DNA from: Simplicispira hankyongi
GTDB lineage: Bacteria > Pseudomonadota > Gammaproteobacteria > Burkholderiales > Burkholderiaceae_C
DNA: 64,000 nucleotides
NCBI RefSeq assembly: GCF_003570885.1
Contig: NZ_QXJC01000010.1
Coordinates: 1-64,000 of the forward strand
Direction of reading: 5' to 3'
Of this stretch, positions 21,046 through 30,474 are shown one piece after another. The notes beneath the pieces are model-generated. The model worked only from the letters and a program-made list of their open reading frames with translations, was not told the DNA's origin and ran no database searches. The stretch's first letter is position 1, and every line of letters starts with the position of its first letter. The position numbers were made by a program, and so were the translations under genes.

Positions 21046-21824
21046 GCCACCTGCAGACCACCTATGAGGGCGCTGTTGCCCGCATCACGCTCACCCAGCC
21101 CGAGGTGCGCAACGCCTTCAGCGACGAAGTGATTGCCGACATCACCGCTGCCTTCACCGAGGTGGGCCACCGCGCCGAGGTGCGCGCCGTGGTGCTGGCC
21201 GCCGAGGGCCTGGCGTTTTGCGCCGGCGCCAATCTGAACTGGATGCGGCGCATGGCCGACTACACGCGCGAAGAAAACCTGGCCGACGCCGCCAAGCTGG
21301 CCGAAATGCTGCGTGTCATCTACGAGTGCCCCAAGCCGACCGTCGCCCGCGTGCAGGGCGATGTGTATGCCGGTGGCATGGGCCTGGTGGCGGCGTGCGA
21401 CATGGCCGTCTGCGTGGACAGCGCAGGCTTTTGCCTGAGCGAAGTCAAGCTCGGCCTGATTCCCGCCACCATCAGCCCTTACGTGATCCGCGCCATGGGC
21501 GCGCGCGCCGCGCACCGCTACTTTCTGACCGCAGAACGCTTTGGCGCAGCGGAGGCGCTGCGCATCGGTTTTGTGCACGAGGTGGTGGCTGCCGATCAGC
21601 TTGACGCCAAGGTCGGCGAATGGCTCAAGGCGCTCACCAGCGCCAGCCCGAACGCCGTGCGCGCCTGCAAACGCCTGGTGCTGGATGTCGCCGAACGTGA
21701 AATCAATGCGCAGCTCATTGCGGCGACGGTGGAGGGTATCGCCGACATCCGTGCGAGCAGCGAGGGAAAGGAAGGCGTGCAATCCTTCCTGCAAAAGCGC
21801 AAGCCGGCCTGGCTCGCGCACTGA
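21042..21824 (+). CDS. liuC: Methylglutaconyl-CoA hydratase (enoyl-CoA hydratase family)
   Basis: A 260-residue crotonase. The oxyanion-hole segments are AEGLAFCAGANLNWM and VYAGGMGLVAACDMAV, and the region LSEVKLGLIPATISPYVIRAMG is typical of LiuC. It hydrates 3-methylglutaconyl-CoA to HMG-CoA, between the carboxylase (liuB/liuD) and the lyase (liuE), all present here. The start overlaps the dinB stop (ATGA). The C-terminal helix SFLQKRKPAW is typical. Confidence 0.92.
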   Translation: MSHLQTTYEGAVARITLTQPEVRNAFSDEVIADITAAFTEVGHRAEVRAVVLAAEGLAFCAGANLNWMRRMADYTREENLADAAKLAEMLRVIYECPKPTVARVQGDVYAGGMGLVAACDMAVCVDSAGFCLSEVKLGLIPATISPYVIRAMGARAAHRYFLTAERFGAAEALRIGFVHEVVAADQLDAKVGEWLKALTSASPNAVRACKRLVLDVAEREINAQLIAATVEGIADIRASSEGKEGVQSFLQKRKPAWLAH

Positions 21825-21840
21825 CTCCGAAGACCACAAC

Positions 21841-22575
21841 ATGGACGACCTCTGGCTGCACATTGTTCAGTGGCTGCACACCGTGGGCCTGCACGTCGAT
21901 GCTGGAACCGCGCGCGAGGTGGCGGGCGGCATGGCGCAGGTCACGCAGAAGCTCGACATGCCCCGCCTGATCGCGCTGGCGGCGGCGCTGGGCTGGGCCA
22001 GCGGTTTTCGTCTGTACGCCGTGGTATTCCTTGTCGGTCTGATGGGATCGACCGGACTGCTCGCGCTGCCCGCCGGCCTGCATGTGCTGCAAAACCCGCT
22101 GGTGCTGGTGGTGGCCGGCAGCCTGATGCTGGTCGAATTTTTTGCCGACAAGGTGCCATGGATTGATAGCACCTGGGATGCCATCCACACCGTCATCCGC
22201 GTGCCCGGCGGCGCGCTTTTGGCCGCTGGAGTGTTCGGCGCCGACAACACCACGATGGGTGTCATCGCCGGCCTGCTGGGAGGATCGCTCGCTGCCACGT
22301 CCATGGCTGCCAAGATGACCACACGCGCCGCCGTCAATACGTCGCCGGAGCCTTTTTCAAATGGTCTTGTTTCGTTGTTTGAAGACGGGTTGGTCGTCGG
22401 CGTGGTCTGGCTCTCTACCCAGCACCCGGTGGCCTTCGGCTTCGCGTTGGTGGTCATGGTGGTGCTGTCGGTGCTGTTGCTGATGGTGCTGTTCAAGTTC
22501 CTGCGCGCCGTCTTACGGCGCCTTTCATCCTTTTTTGGCGGCTCGCAGCCGGTCGTGGAGAACCCGAATGTTTAA
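21841..22575 (+). CDS. DUF4126 membrane protein
   Basis: A 244-residue protein with several hydrophobic segments (about residues 65-100, 120-165 and 180-225) and the family run ALGWASGFRLYAVVFLVGL. It lies 16 bp after liuC and ends directly on the duplicated 5' fragment of liuD, sharing the bases AATGTTTAA. Function is unknown. A role in organic-acid transport or membrane homeostasis would be guesswork. Confidence 0.8.
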   Translation: MDDLWLHIVQWLHTVGLHVDAGTAREVAGGMAQVTQKLDMPRLIALAAALGWASGFRLYAVVFLVGLMGSTGLLALPAGLHVLQNPLVLVVAGSLMLVEFFADKVPWIDSTWDAIHTVIRVPGGALLAAGVFGADNTTMGVIAGLLGGSLAATSMAAKMTTRAAVNTSPEPFSNGLVSLFEDGLVVGVVWLSTQHPVAFGFALVVMVVLSVLLLMVLFKFLRAVLRRLSSFFGGSQPVVENPNV

Positions 22576-22693
22576 GAAAATTCTGATTGCAAATCGCGGT
22601 GACCAGCCGCAAAGCGGCGCAGCGGCGAAGCCAAATTGCGTGGCACGCGCAGCGTGCGCAGGCGATTGCACCGCGGAGAACGACCATGTTTAA
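22568..22693 (+). pseudogene. Duplicated 5' fragment of liuD (41-codon leader-like ORF)
   Basis: Bases 22568-22602 repeat the first 35 bases of liuD (22686-22720) with two mismatches, including the run CTGATTGCAAATCGCGGTGA; GGAGAAC is present before both. The frame encodes MFKKILIANRGD and then an unrelated tail, and stops at 22693, overlapping the true liuD start. The 83 bases between the copies hold two small hairpins, GCCGC-AAA-GCGGC and GCACGC-GCA-GCGTGC, suggesting repeat insertion with duplication of the liuD start. Confidence 0.75.
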
Positions 22694-24704
22694 AAAAATA
22701 CTGATTGCAAATCGCGGTGAAATCGCCTGCCGGGTGGCGGCAACCGCCAAGCGCATGGGCGTGAAAACCGTCGCCGTCTATTCGGATGCCGATGCCAATG
22801 CCAAGCATGTGGCGGTCTGCGACGAAGCGGTGCACATCGGCGGCAGCGCGCCCAAGGACAGCTACCTGCGCTGGGAGCGCATCATCGAGGCAGCCCAGGC
22901 CACGGGCGCGCAGGCCATTCACCCCGGGTACGGTTTCCTCTCCGAGAACGAAGAGTTCGCCCAGGCCTGCACCATGGCCGGCCTGGTCTTTATCGGCCCG
23001 CCGGCGTCCGCCATCAAGGCCATGGGCCTCAAGGCCGAATCCAAGCAGTTGATGGAAAAGGCCGGTGTGCCGCTGGTGCCCGGCTACCACGGCGCCGACC
23101 AGGACCCAGCCTTGCTGCAGCGCGAGGCCGACCGCATTGGCTACCCCGTGCTCATCAAGGCCAGTGCGGGCGGCGGCGGCAAAGGCATGCGCGCCGTGGA
23201 CAAGTCCGAGGACTTTGCCGCCGCGCTGGCATCGTGCAAGCGCGAAGCCATCAACAGCTTTGGCGACGACGCGGTGCTGATCGAAAAATACGTGCAGCGC
23301 CCGCGCCACATCGAAATCCAGGTGTTTGGCGACACGCTGGGCAACTACGTGTACCTGTTCGAGCGCGATTGCTCGGTGCAGCGGCGCCACCAGAAGGTGC
23401 TGGAGGAAGCCCCCGCGCCCGGCATGACGCCCGAGCTGCGCGCACGCATGGGCGAGGCCGCGGTGGCGGCAGCGCGCGCAGTGAACTACGTGGGCGCGGG
23501 CACGGTGGAATTCATCGTCGAGCAGCCCGGCGGCTACGCGCACCCCGAGCAGATGAAGTTCTTCTTCATGGAGATGAACACGCGCCTGCAGGTGGAGCAC
23601 CCGGTGACTGAAGCCATCACCGGCCAGGATCTGGTGGAGTGGCAACTGCGCGTGGCCTCGGGAGAGGCGCTGCCGTGCATGCAGGACGAGCTCAAGATCA
23701 CCGGCCACGCCATCGAGGCGCGCATCTGCGCCGAGAACCCCGACAACAACTTCCTGCCCGCCACGGGCGCGCTCCATGTGTACGGCCTGCCCCAGTGCGT
23801 AACGTTTGAAAGAGGCGCGGTACGGGTTGATTCCGGCGTGCGGCAGGGCGATGCCATCAGCCCCTTCTACGACTCCATGGTGGCCAAGCTCATCGTGCAT
23901 GGCGATACGCGCGCGCAGGCGCTGGCGCGGCTCGACGAAGCGCTGGCGCAGACCCACATTGTCGGCCTGGCCACCAACGTGCAGTTCCTGCGCCGGGTGG
24001 CCAGCACCGACTCGTTTGCCCAAGCCAACCTGGACACCGCCCTGATCCCGCGCGAGGAGACGGTGCTGTTCAAGCAGGAGCGCGTGGGCCTGCCCCTGGC
24101 CGCCGCTGCCGCCGTGGCGCAAACCCTGCTGCGCGAACGCGCCAGCGAGGGCGCAGACCCGTTCAGCCGCCGCGACGGCTGGCGCTCGCATGGCTTGGTG
24201 GAGCGCCGCTTCGAGTTCGATTTTGGCGGCGCACACGCCAAGGCCAGCCTGGCCTATCTGCACGATGGCGCGCTGCGCCTGACCGTGGGCGAGGGCGCTG
24301 AGGCCGTCGCTGGCCGGCTGGTGTTCGCGCCCGCCGGGCGCGGTATCGACCTGCAGTACGCGGGTCAGCGCACCCTGGCCACCGTGTACGCACTGGGCGA
24401 AACGGACCACGTTTTCACCCCGCAAGGCGCGACGCAGATCGTGGCCATCGACCTGCTCGCCCATGCCGGCGAAGCCCAGGACGAAGGCGGGCGCCTCACG
24501 GCCCCCATGCCGGGCAAGGTGGTGTCGTTTGCCGTGCAGGCCGGCGACAAAGTGAGCAGGGGCCAGGCCCTGGCCGTGATGGAAGCCATGAAAATGGAGC
24601 ACACCATTGCCGCGCCTGCCGACGGCGTGGTGGCCGAGCTGCTCTATGCGCCGGGCGACCAGGTGGCCGAGGGCGCCGAGCTGCTCAGGCTGACGGCTGC
24701 ATGA
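22686..24704 (+). CDS. liuD: Methylcrotonyl-CoA carboxylase, biotin carboxylase/BCCP (alpha) subunit
   Basis: A 672-residue subunit that carboxylates its own biotin using ATP and bicarbonate. Residues 1-450 are the biotin carboxylase (KILIANRGEIACRV, HPGYGFLSENEEFA, GGGGKGMR, FFFMEMNTRLQVEHPVTE). The C-terminal biotinyl domain carries EAMKMEH with the biotinylated lysine at about K636. It pairs with LiuB. The start region was duplicated just upstream (22568-22602); ATG 22686 is the copy that leads into the full gene. GGAGAAC precedes it. Confidence 0.94.
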   Translation: MFKKILIANRGEIACRVAATAKRMGVKTVAVYSDADANAKHVAVCDEAVHIGGSAPKDSYLRWERIIEAAQATGAQAIHPGYGFLSENEEFAQACTMAGLVFIGPPASAIKAMGLKAESKQLMEKAGVPLVPGYHGADQDPALLQREADRIGYPVLIKASAGGGGKGMRAVDKSEDFAAALASCKREAINSFGDDAVLIEKYVQRPRHIEIQVFGDTLGNYVYLFERDCSVQRRHQKVLEEAPAPGMTPELRARMGEAAVAAARAVNYVGAGTVEFIVEQPGGYAHPEQMKFFFMEMNTRLQVEHPVTEAITGQDLVEWQLRVASGEALPCMQDELKITGHAIEARICAENPDNNFLPATGALHVYGLPQCVTFERGAVRVDSGVRQGDAISPFYDSMVAKLIVHGDTRAQALARLDEALAQTHIVGLATNVQFLRRVASTDSFAQANLDTALIPREETVLFKQERVGLPLAAAAAVAQTLLRERASEGADPFSRRDGWRSHGLVERRFEFDFGGAHAKASLAYLHDGALRLTVGEGAEAVAGRLVFAPAGRGIDLQYAGQRTLATVYALGETDHVFTPQGATQIVAIDLLAHAGEAQDEGGRLTAPMPGKVVSFAVQAGDKVSRGQALAVMEAMKMEHTIAAPADGVVAELLYAPGDQVAEGAELLRLTAA

Positions 24705-24741
24705 CAGCCGGGGGAAGGGCGTTGCGGTACGGTCTGCCGCC

Positions 24742-25662
24742 ATGAACATCACCTTCTGCTGCACCGGTACCAAGGCCGAGCCCTGGTTGGAAGGCCTGCA
24801 GGTGGCACTGCCGGGAGCCGCCGTCGGCGTCTGGCAACCCGGCGCACCGGCTGCCGACTACGCCGTGGTCTGGGCGCCGCCCCAGCGGTTTCTTGACGAG
24901 CAGACCGGGGTGAAGGCCTTGTTCAATATCGGCGCAGGCGTGGATGCGCTGCTCAAGTTGCGCTTGCCGCCGACGGCCTTGGTGGTGCGCCTGGACGATG
25001 CGGGCATGGCCGTGCAGATGGCTGAATACGTCTGCCATGCCGTCATCCGCCATTTCCGCGAATTCGACCAGTATGAGGACGCGATGCACGCAGGCCAGTG
25101 GGCCTTTCGCAAGCCGCGACTGCGCCAGGAGTTTCCGGTGGGCGTGATGGGGCTGGGCGTGTTGGGCGAGCGGGTGGCCCGGGCGCTGGCGCAGTTCGAT
25201 TTCCCGGTCCATGGCTGGAGCCGCTCGCCCAAGGCTATCGACGGTGTGTGCACCTTTAGTGGAGCCGAAGGCATGAGCGATTTCCTGGCCGCCAGCCGCG
25301 TGCTGGTGAACCTGCTGCCGCTCACGCCCGAGACGGAAAACATCCTGAACCGTGCAACCCTGTCGCGTCTTCAGCCCGGTGGCTATGTCATCAACGTGGC
25401 GCGTGGCGCGCATCTGGTGGATGCCGATCTGATCGCCTTGCTGGACAGCGGCCACTTGGCAGGCGCTGCGCTCGACGTGTTCCGTACCGAGCCGCTCCCC
25501 GCAGGCCACCCATTCTGGAGCCACCCGCGGATCACGCTCACGCCCCACACCTCGGCACGTACGCTGCGCGATGAGAGCATCGCTCAGATAGTGGGCAAGA
25601 TCGTCGCGCTGGAGCGGGGCGAGGCGATTGCCGGTATCGTGGACCCTGTGCGGGGGTATTGA
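24742..25662 (+). CDS. ghrA: Glyoxylate/hydroxypyruvate reductase A-like dehydrogenase
   Basis: A 306-residue D-2-hydroxyacid dehydrogenase. The Rossmann motif is GVMGLGVLGERVA, catalytic arginine in NVARGAHLVD, and the catalytic histidine in TLTPHTSART. The short N-terminal half lacking the usual extra substrate-domain length matches GhrA. It would reduce glyoxylate or hydroxypyruvate with NADPH. Within this cluster it could also reduce a 2-keto acid from branched-chain amino acids; that is inference. Confidence 0.87.
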   Translation: MNITFCCTGTKAEPWLEGLQVALPGAAVGVWQPGAPAADYAVVWAPPQRFLDEQTGVKALFNIGAGVDALLKLRLPPTALVVRLDDAGMAVQMAEYVCHAVIRHFREFDQYEDAMHAGQWAFRKPRLRQEFPVGVMGLGVLGERVARALAQFDFPVHGWSRSPKAIDGVCTFSGAEGMSDFLAASRVLVNLLPLTPETENILNRATLSRLQPGGYVINVARGAHLVDADLIALLDSGHLAGAALDVFRTEPLPAGHPFWSHPRITLTPHTSARTLRDESIAQIVGKIVALERGEAIAGIVDPVRGY

Positions 25663-25694
25663 GCCGCCTGACCTTTTATGTTGAGAGTTTTGTG

Positions 25695-26603
25695 ATGACT
25701 ATTTCCTCCCTCGTCAAACTTATCGATGTTGGCCCGCGCGACGGCCTGCAGAACGAGAAATCGCCCGTGCCGGCCGAAGTCAAGATCGAGTTGGTGCATC
25801 GCCTGCAAGCGGCGGGCTTGCAAGAAATCGAGGTCACCAGCTACGTCTCGCCCAAATGGGTGCCGCAGATGGCCGACAACCATGTGGTGATGAGCGGCAT
25901 CCAGCGGAAGGCGGGCGTGCGCTACTCGGTGCTCACGCCCAATCTCAAAGGCTTTGAAGCAGCATTGCTGGACCAGCCCGACGAAATCGTCGTCTTCGGC
26001 TCGGCCAGCGAGGCCTTCAGCCAGAAGAACATCAACTGCAGCATTGCCGAAAGCATTGAGCGCTTTGCACCCGTGGTCGAGGCTGCGCTGGCGGCCGGTA
26101 TTGCGGTGCGCGGCGCCATGAGCTGCACCGTGGGCTGCCCTTACGAGGGCGAGATTGCGCCCGAGCGTGTGGCCTACCTGGCCGGGCTGCTCAAGGGTAT
26201 TGGTGTGCAGCGCGTGGACGTGGCCGACACCATTGGCGTGGGCACGCCGCGCAAGGTGCAGCGCGCCATCGAGGCGACGCTCACGCACTACGCGATCGAC
26301 GAGGTTTCGGGCCACTTTCACGACACCTACGGCCAGGCGCTGGCCAACACGCTGGCCGCGCTGGAGCTGGGGGTGTGGAACTTCCAGTCCTCCGTGGCGG
26401 GTCTGGGCGGTTGCCCCTACGCCAAGGGGGCGACGGGCAATGTGGCCACGGAAGATGTGGTCTACCTGCTGCATGGCATGGGCATTGAGACAGGTATCGA
26501 TCTGGACAAATTGATCGATGCGGGCGTGTTCATCAGCGACTTTCTGGGCCGCAAGCCCAACTCCCGCGCGGCCACGGCGCTGATCAACAAGCGGGCCGGG
26601 TGA
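25695..26603 (+). CDS. liuE: Hydroxymethylglutaryl-CoA lyase
   Basis: A 302-residue TIM-barrel lyase that splits HMG-CoA to acetyl-CoA and acetoacetate, the last specific step of leucine breakdown. It has the metal and base motifs VGPRDGLQNE, the histidine pair GHFHDTYGQ, and the flexible catalytic-cysteine loop GLGGCPYAKGATGN. I use ATG 25695; an in-frame TTG at 25659 lacks family support. It is followed with almost no gap by a YbaK-family gene. Confidence 0.94.
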   Translation: MTISSLVKLIDVGPRDGLQNEKSPVPAEVKIELVHRLQAAGLQEIEVTSYVSPKWVPQMADNHVVMSGIQRKAGVRYSVLTPNLKGFEAALLDQPDEIVVFGSASEAFSQKNINCSIAESIERFAPVVEAALAAGIAVRGAMSCTVGCPYEGEIAPERVAYLAGLLKGIGVQRVDVADTIGVGTPRKVQRAIEATLTHYAIDEVSGHFHDTYGQALANTLAALELGVWNFQSSVAGLGGCPYAKGATGNVATEDVVYLLHGMGIETGIDLDKLIDAGVFISDFLGRKPNSRAATALINKRAG

Positions 26604-26608
26604 ATCGC

Positions 26609-27115
26609 ATGGGCGGAAACGAACCGAAGGCGCTGCCGGGTGGCGTGCAGCGCGTGGCCAGCGCCTTGCAAGCAGCCGGCCACCCGCATGCGCCGCGCAT
26701 GCTGGACGACGCCTGCCGCACCGCGCAGCAAGCAGCGGAGGCGCTGGGCATTGCCGTAGGCCAGGTCGCCAAGAGCATCATTTTCCGGCGCGTGGCGGAC
26801 GATGCGGCGGTGCTGGTCATCACCTCGGGCGACCGGCGCGTGGACGCGGCCAAGGTCGAAGCGCTGGTGGGGGCGCTGGGCCGGGCCGATGCCGCCTTCG
26901 TCAAGGCGCGCACCGGTTTTTCCATTGGCGGCGTGGCGCCCATTGCCCACGCGGAGCCGGGTGTGACCTTGATTGACCGCGAGCTGCTGCGTTTTGACAC
27001 CCTGTGGGCGGCAGCGGGCCATCCGCATGCCGTGTTTGCGCTGTCGCCGCACGACCTTGAGCGCCTGACGGGCGCGCCACTGGCCGATGTCACCGAGGCC
27101 CCGGAGCGCGCATGA
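26609..27115 (+). CDS. YbaK/EbsC-family aminoacyl-tRNA deacylase
   Basis: A 168-residue protein of the YbaK/ProX fold that removes wrong amino acids from tRNA. The central lysine region is VAKSIIFRR, followed by the family motifs VITSGDRRVD, GFSIGGVAPIAH and DTLWAAAGHPHAVFALSP. GTG 26600, overlapping the liuE stop, is an alternative start. Located at the liu operon tail by overlap only; no pathway link is known. Confidence 0.87.
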   Translation: MGGNEPKALPGGVQRVASALQAAGHPHAPRMLDDACRTAQQAAEALGIAVGQVAKSIIFRRVADDAAVLVITSGDRRVDAAKVEALVGALGRADAAFVKARTGFSIGGVAPIAHAEPGVTLIDRELLRFDTLWAAAGHPHAVFALSPHDLERLTGAPLADVTEAPERA

Positions 27116-27387
27116 ATGCTATTCAAACAATAGCTGCTCGCGCAAGCGCACTAAGCGCTGCGGGCTATTTTGACCATGATTCCGACGAAGTCGTGCCGTC
27201 GCCCTGTGTGTCGGTGTGCCGCATGTCGGCCGACGGCAGCCTGTGCGAGGGGTGTTTTCGCAGCATCGCCGAAATCCGCGCTTGGTCCATGGCCGACGAC
27301 GCCACCCGCCGCGCCATTTGGGTGCGGCTGCTGGAGCGGGCTGGCGCGCCCGTGCCAGCCCGCCTGCAAAGTGCGGAGCAGCCATGA
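27112..27387 (+). CDS. DUF1289 small cysteine-rich protein
   Basis: A 91-residue protein with the DUF1289 pattern PSPCVSVCRMSADGSLCEGC followed by RSIAEIRAWS. The four cysteines look metal- or Fe-S-binding. It overlaps the YbaK-family gene and the next isomerase gene by 4 bp on each side. The first 20 residues (AIQTIAARASALSAAGYF) are encoded by a copy of the dispersed repeat, so the start may have been displaced by that insertion. Confidence 0.84.
   Translation: MNAIQTIAARASALSAAGYFDHDSDEVVPSPCVSVCRMSADGSLCEGCFRSIAEIRAWSMADDATRRAIWVRLLERAGAPVPARLQSAEQP
27117..27175 (+). repeat. Dispersed repeat, copy 5, forming the N-terminus of the DUF1289 protein
   Basis: CAAACAATAGCTGCTCGCGC, then AAGCGCACTAAGCGCTGCGG, then GCTATTTTGACC. 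It matches the repeat order ATAGCTGCT...AAGCGCT...GGC and is read in the same frame (IAARASALSAAG) as the copies in uvrA (IASSA...SARG/SAGG). Confidence 0.7.
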
Positions 27388-28028
27388 AACACATCACCTT
27401 CTACCTTGACTTCATCTCGCCCTACGCCTGGCTGGCCTTCGAGCGCCTGCCCGAAGCGCTCGAAGGCCTGAGCTACAGCGTCGAGTACCGGCCGGTGCTG
27501 CTGGGCGCGCTGCTGCAACAGCAAGGCAACCCGGGGCCGGCAGGCATTCCCCCGAAGCGCGACTGGACCTACCGGCATGTAAGCTGGCTCGGCCACTCGC
27601 TGGGCATCCCGCTGCAGATGCCGGCGCGCCATCCGTTCAACCCCTTGCCTTTGCTGCGCCAGGCGCTGGCCTGCTCGGTCGACGGCAGCATCAACCGCTT
27701 TGTGGCGGGCACGGTGCTGCGCCACGTGTGGGTGGGTGGCCACGACGCACTCGACCCGGCCCGGCTCGATGCGCTGGCGCAGGCGCTGGGGCCACAGTTG
27801 AAGCCGGACATGGAGCCGCAAGGTGCAGCCGTGAAAGCGCTGCTGCGCGCCAATACCGATGCGGCGGCGGCCCAGGGTGTGTTTGGTGTTCCGGCGTTTG
27901 GCGTGGACGGCAAGCTCTTCTGGGGGCTCGATGCTCTGCCGATGCTGCGCGCCTGGTTGGAAGGCGATGCCTGGTTTGGCGCTGGCTGGGAGGCGCCGGC
28001 CCAGGTGGTGAGCGGTTTGCCCGGTTGA
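27384..28028 (+). CDS. 2-hydroxychromene-2-carboxylate isomerase (DsbA-like)
   Basis: A 214-residue thioredoxin-fold protein of the HCCA isomerase/kappa-GST group. The N-terminal motif YLDFISPYAWLAFE holds the presumed catalytic Ser12, and GVFGVPAFGVDGKLFWGLD is the conserved C-terminal motif. Classical members isomerise an intermediate of naphthalene breakdown with glutathione. No naphthalene genes are here, so the real substrate may differ. Last gene of the liu-region transcript. Confidence 0.86.
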   Translation: MKHITFYLDFISPYAWLAFERLPEALEGLSYSVEYRPVLLGALLQQQGNPGPAGIPPKRDWTYRHVSWLGHSLGIPLQMPARHPFNPLPLLRQALACSVDGSINRFVAGTVLRHVWVGGHDALDPARLDALAQALGPQLKPDMEPQGAAVKALLRANTDAAAAQGVFGVPAFGVDGKLFWGLDALPMLRAWLEGDAWFGAGWEAPAQVVSGLPG

Positions 28029-28035
28029 TCCAGAC

Positions 28036-28062
28036 ATAAAAAAACCGGGCGCAAGGCCCGGT
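28036..28062 (-). terminator. Terminator of the actP operon
   Basis: Stem ACCGGGC (28044-28050)/GCCCGGT (28056-28062) with a 5-base loop. On the minus strand it is followed by seven T residues, a strong terminator for the actP transcript. On the plus strand it has only an A-rich 3' side, so it is weaker for the liu region. Confidence 0.85.
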
Positions 28063-28126
28063 AAAAATGGCGCGGGTTTCTGGGCCGCGCCTGCGGGTGG
28101 TGTGCCCGCGGGATGTCTTGTGCAGC

Positions 28127-29863
28127 TCAGTGCCCTGAGGCGCCCGAAGCTCCCAGGCCGGTTTCTGAACGCACTTGCTGCGCCGGGAAGGCGGCGCGCT
28201 CGCGGGCGGCGTTGGCGCTCTTGTCGGTGATCGAGAACAACCAGATGCCGATGAAGCCGATGGCCATCGAGAACAGGGCTGGCGAGGTGTAGGGGAACAA
28301 TGCCGAGCCCTTGGCGTGGCCGAGTGTGGCTTCCCAGACCGAGGGCGACACGATGGTCAGACCGACCGACGAGATCAGCCCCAGGAAACCGCCCACCACC
28401 GCGCCGCGCGTGGTGCAGTTCTTCCACAGCACCGACAGGAACAGCACCGGGAAGTTGGCCGAGGCTGCCACTGCAAAGGCCAGCGACACCATGAAGGCAA
28501 TGTTCTGCTTCTCGAAAACAATGCCCAGCACCACGGCCACGATGCCCAGGCACACGGTGGTGATGCGCGAAACACGCAGTTCAGAGGCGCTGTCGGCCTT
28601 GCCCTTCTTGACCAGCGTGGCATACAGGTCGTGCGACACGGCCGAGGCGCCCGAGAGCGTCAGGCCGGCCACCACGGCCAGGATGGTGGCAAATGCCACG
28701 GCCGAGATGAAGCCGTAGAACACGTTGCCGCCTACCGTCTTGGCCACCAGCACCGCCGCCATGTTGGCCGTGCCGGCGCCGCCGTGGATGACGCCCTTGG
28801 CCACGTCTGCCATTTCAGGGTTGGTCAGCACCAGGGTGATGGCACCAAAGCCGATGATGAAGATCAGCACGTAGAAGTAGCCGATCCAGGTGGTGGCCCA
28901 CAGCACCGACTTGCGCGCCTGCTTGGCATCGGGAACGGTGAAGAAGCGCATCAGGATGTGCGGCAGGCCGGCCGTGCCGAACATCAGTGCCATACCGAAC
29001 GAGATGGCAGAGATCGGGTCCTTGATGAAGCCGCCCGGGCCCATGATGGCCAGGCCTGCCTTCGCAGCCTCTTCAGGTGTTTTGCCGGTGTTGGCTGCGA
29101 TGGCGGCGCGTACTTGCACGCCCTTGGCGAACAGCGCTTCGGGGCTGAAGCCGTATTGGGCCAGCACCATGTAGGCCATGAAGGTCACGCCCGCCAGCAG
29201 CAAACAGGCCTTGATGATCTGCACCCAGGTGGTGGCGGTCATGCCGCCAAACAGCACGTAGACCATCATCAGCACGCCGACGATGACCACGGCCATCCAG
29301 TACTCCAGGCCAAACAGCAGCTTGATGAGCTGGCCGGCGCCAACCATCTGCGCGATCAGGTAGAAGGCCACGACGATCAGTGTGCCCGAAGCCGCGAACG
29401 CGCGGATGGGGCCTTGCTGGAAGCGGTAGCCGGCCACGTCGGCAAAGGTGAACTTGCCCAGGTTGCGCAGGCGTTCGGCCATCAGGAAGGTGATGATGGG
29501 CCAGCCCACCAGGAAGCCGATCGAGTAGATCAGGCCGTCGTAGCCCGAGGCCATGACGGCGGCGGAAATACCCAGGAACGACGCGGCCGACATGTAGTCG
29601 CCGGCAATCGCCAGGCCGTTCTGGAAGCCCGTGATACCGCCGCCAGCGGTATAGAAGTCAGACGCCGATTTGGTCCTGGACGCGGCCCACTTGGTGATCC
29701 ACAGCGTGAGCAACACAAAGCCGGCGAACATCGAGATCGCCGTCCAGTTCGTCGCCTGCTTGGCGACGTCACCCAGGTCGGGGCCGGCGGCTTGCGCAGC
29801 GCCTGCGGCAGACAGGGCCAGCAGCGCCAGCAGCGCCGCGCGGGAAGTGAAGCGGGCGTTCAT
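28127..29863 (-). CDS. actP: Cation/acetate symporter
   Basis: A 578-residue sodium:solute symporter. An N-terminal leader ([15 protein letters not shown]) is followed by about 13 membrane segments. [30 protein letters not shown] is the SSS signature region, and [27 protein letters not shown] is typical of ActP. It imports acetate and other short carboxylates. Its start overlaps the DUF485 gene (ATGA), the usual yjcH-actP arrangement. Confidence 0.93.
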   Translation of the reverse strand: MNARFTSRAALLALLALSAAGAAQAAGPDLGDVAKQATNWTAISMFAGFVLLTLWITKWAASRTKSASDFYTAGGGITGFQNGLAIAGDYMSAASFLGISAAVMASGYDGLIYSIGFLVGWPIITFLMAERLRNLGKFTFADVAGYRFQQGPIRAFAASGTLIVVAFYLIAQMVGAGQLIKLLFGLEYWMAVVIVGVLMMVYVLFGGMTATTWVQIIKACLLLAGVTFMAYMVLAQYGFSPEALFAKGVQVRAAIAANTGKTPEEAAKAGLAIMGPGGFIKDPISAISFGMALMFGTAGLPHILMRFFTVPDAKQARKSVLWATTWIGYFYVLIFIIGFGAITLVLTNPEMADVAKGVIHGGAGTANMAAVLVAKTVGGNVFYGFISAVAFATILAVVAGLTLSGASAVSHDLYATLVKKGKADSASELRVSRITTVCLGIVAVVLGIVFEKQNIAFMVSLAFAVAASANFPVLFLSVLWKNCTTRGAVVGGFLGLISSVGLTIVSPSVWEATLGHAKGSALFPYTSPALFSMAIGFIGIWLFSITDKSANAARERAAFPAQQVRSETGLGASGASGH

Positions 29864-30168
29864 TTCGTGGCGTCCTTCAGGATGTCTTTGGTCAGTGCGT
29901 CGAATTCGCCATTGGCGCGGCGCACATAGATGCCTGTGATGGCAATGGTGAAGATGATTACCGCCAGCCCGATGGGAATGCCCAGCGAGGTCACGCCGGC
30001 GCCGATGGGCTGCGCGAGAAAGGATTTGTCAAAGGCAATCAACGCGATGTAGCCGTAGTAAACGACCAGCATCAGAATGGTGAGCGTGACGCCCAGCCGG
30101 TTGCGTTTGTGCTTGAGGAGCGCGTATTTGGGATTGCGCTGGATCTTGTCTATTACCGGGTCGGTCAT
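29860..30168 (-). CDS. yjcH: DUF485 (YjcH-like) membrane protein
   Basis: A 102-residue protein with two membrane segments (about 27-50 and 60-85: [19 protein letters not shown] and [19 protein letters not shown]) and the family ending [28 protein letters not shown] precedes ATG 30168. It is the constant partner of ActP; its precise role is not settled, perhaps assembly or stability of the permease. Confidence 0.9.
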   Translation of the reverse strand: MTDPVIDKIQRNPKYALLKHKRNRLGVTLTILMLVVYYGYIALIAFDKSFLAQPIGAGVTSLGIPIGLAVIIFTIAITGIYVRRANGEFDALTKDILKDATK

Positions 30169-30474
30169 TGGGTCTCCTTGAGTTGCTCCACGCCTGTGCC
30201 GAAATGTTCGGGAGGGTGGCGGATTCTCAGTAGGCCGCCTGACCAAGTTCTTACGGATTTTTGGCTCTGAAAAGCGGCGCAAAACAGCGGCACGAAAATC
30301 GTGCGCATTGCCGCCAGAGCATTCCGTCTGATGACATTCAAGCTCAGGGTTTCCCCTTGAGTTGTCAGCGGGGCATCAGCTTGGCGCAAGCTACCGTAAG
30401 GCTGGCATCAGCGCGGCGTCAGGTGGCGCCAAAAGCCGTGGAAAAAATATTTTTTGTAAAGATGGTCCGGATGC
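30169..30474. other. Intergenic region: yjcH-actP promoter and livK-like 3' region
   Basis: This 306-base stretch holds no convincing gene. It must contain the promoter of yjcH-actP. The clearest structure is a perfect 14-base palindrome, AAAAAATATTTTTT (about 30440-30454), close to the end of the next gene. I could not assign a specific operator. Confidence 0.5.
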
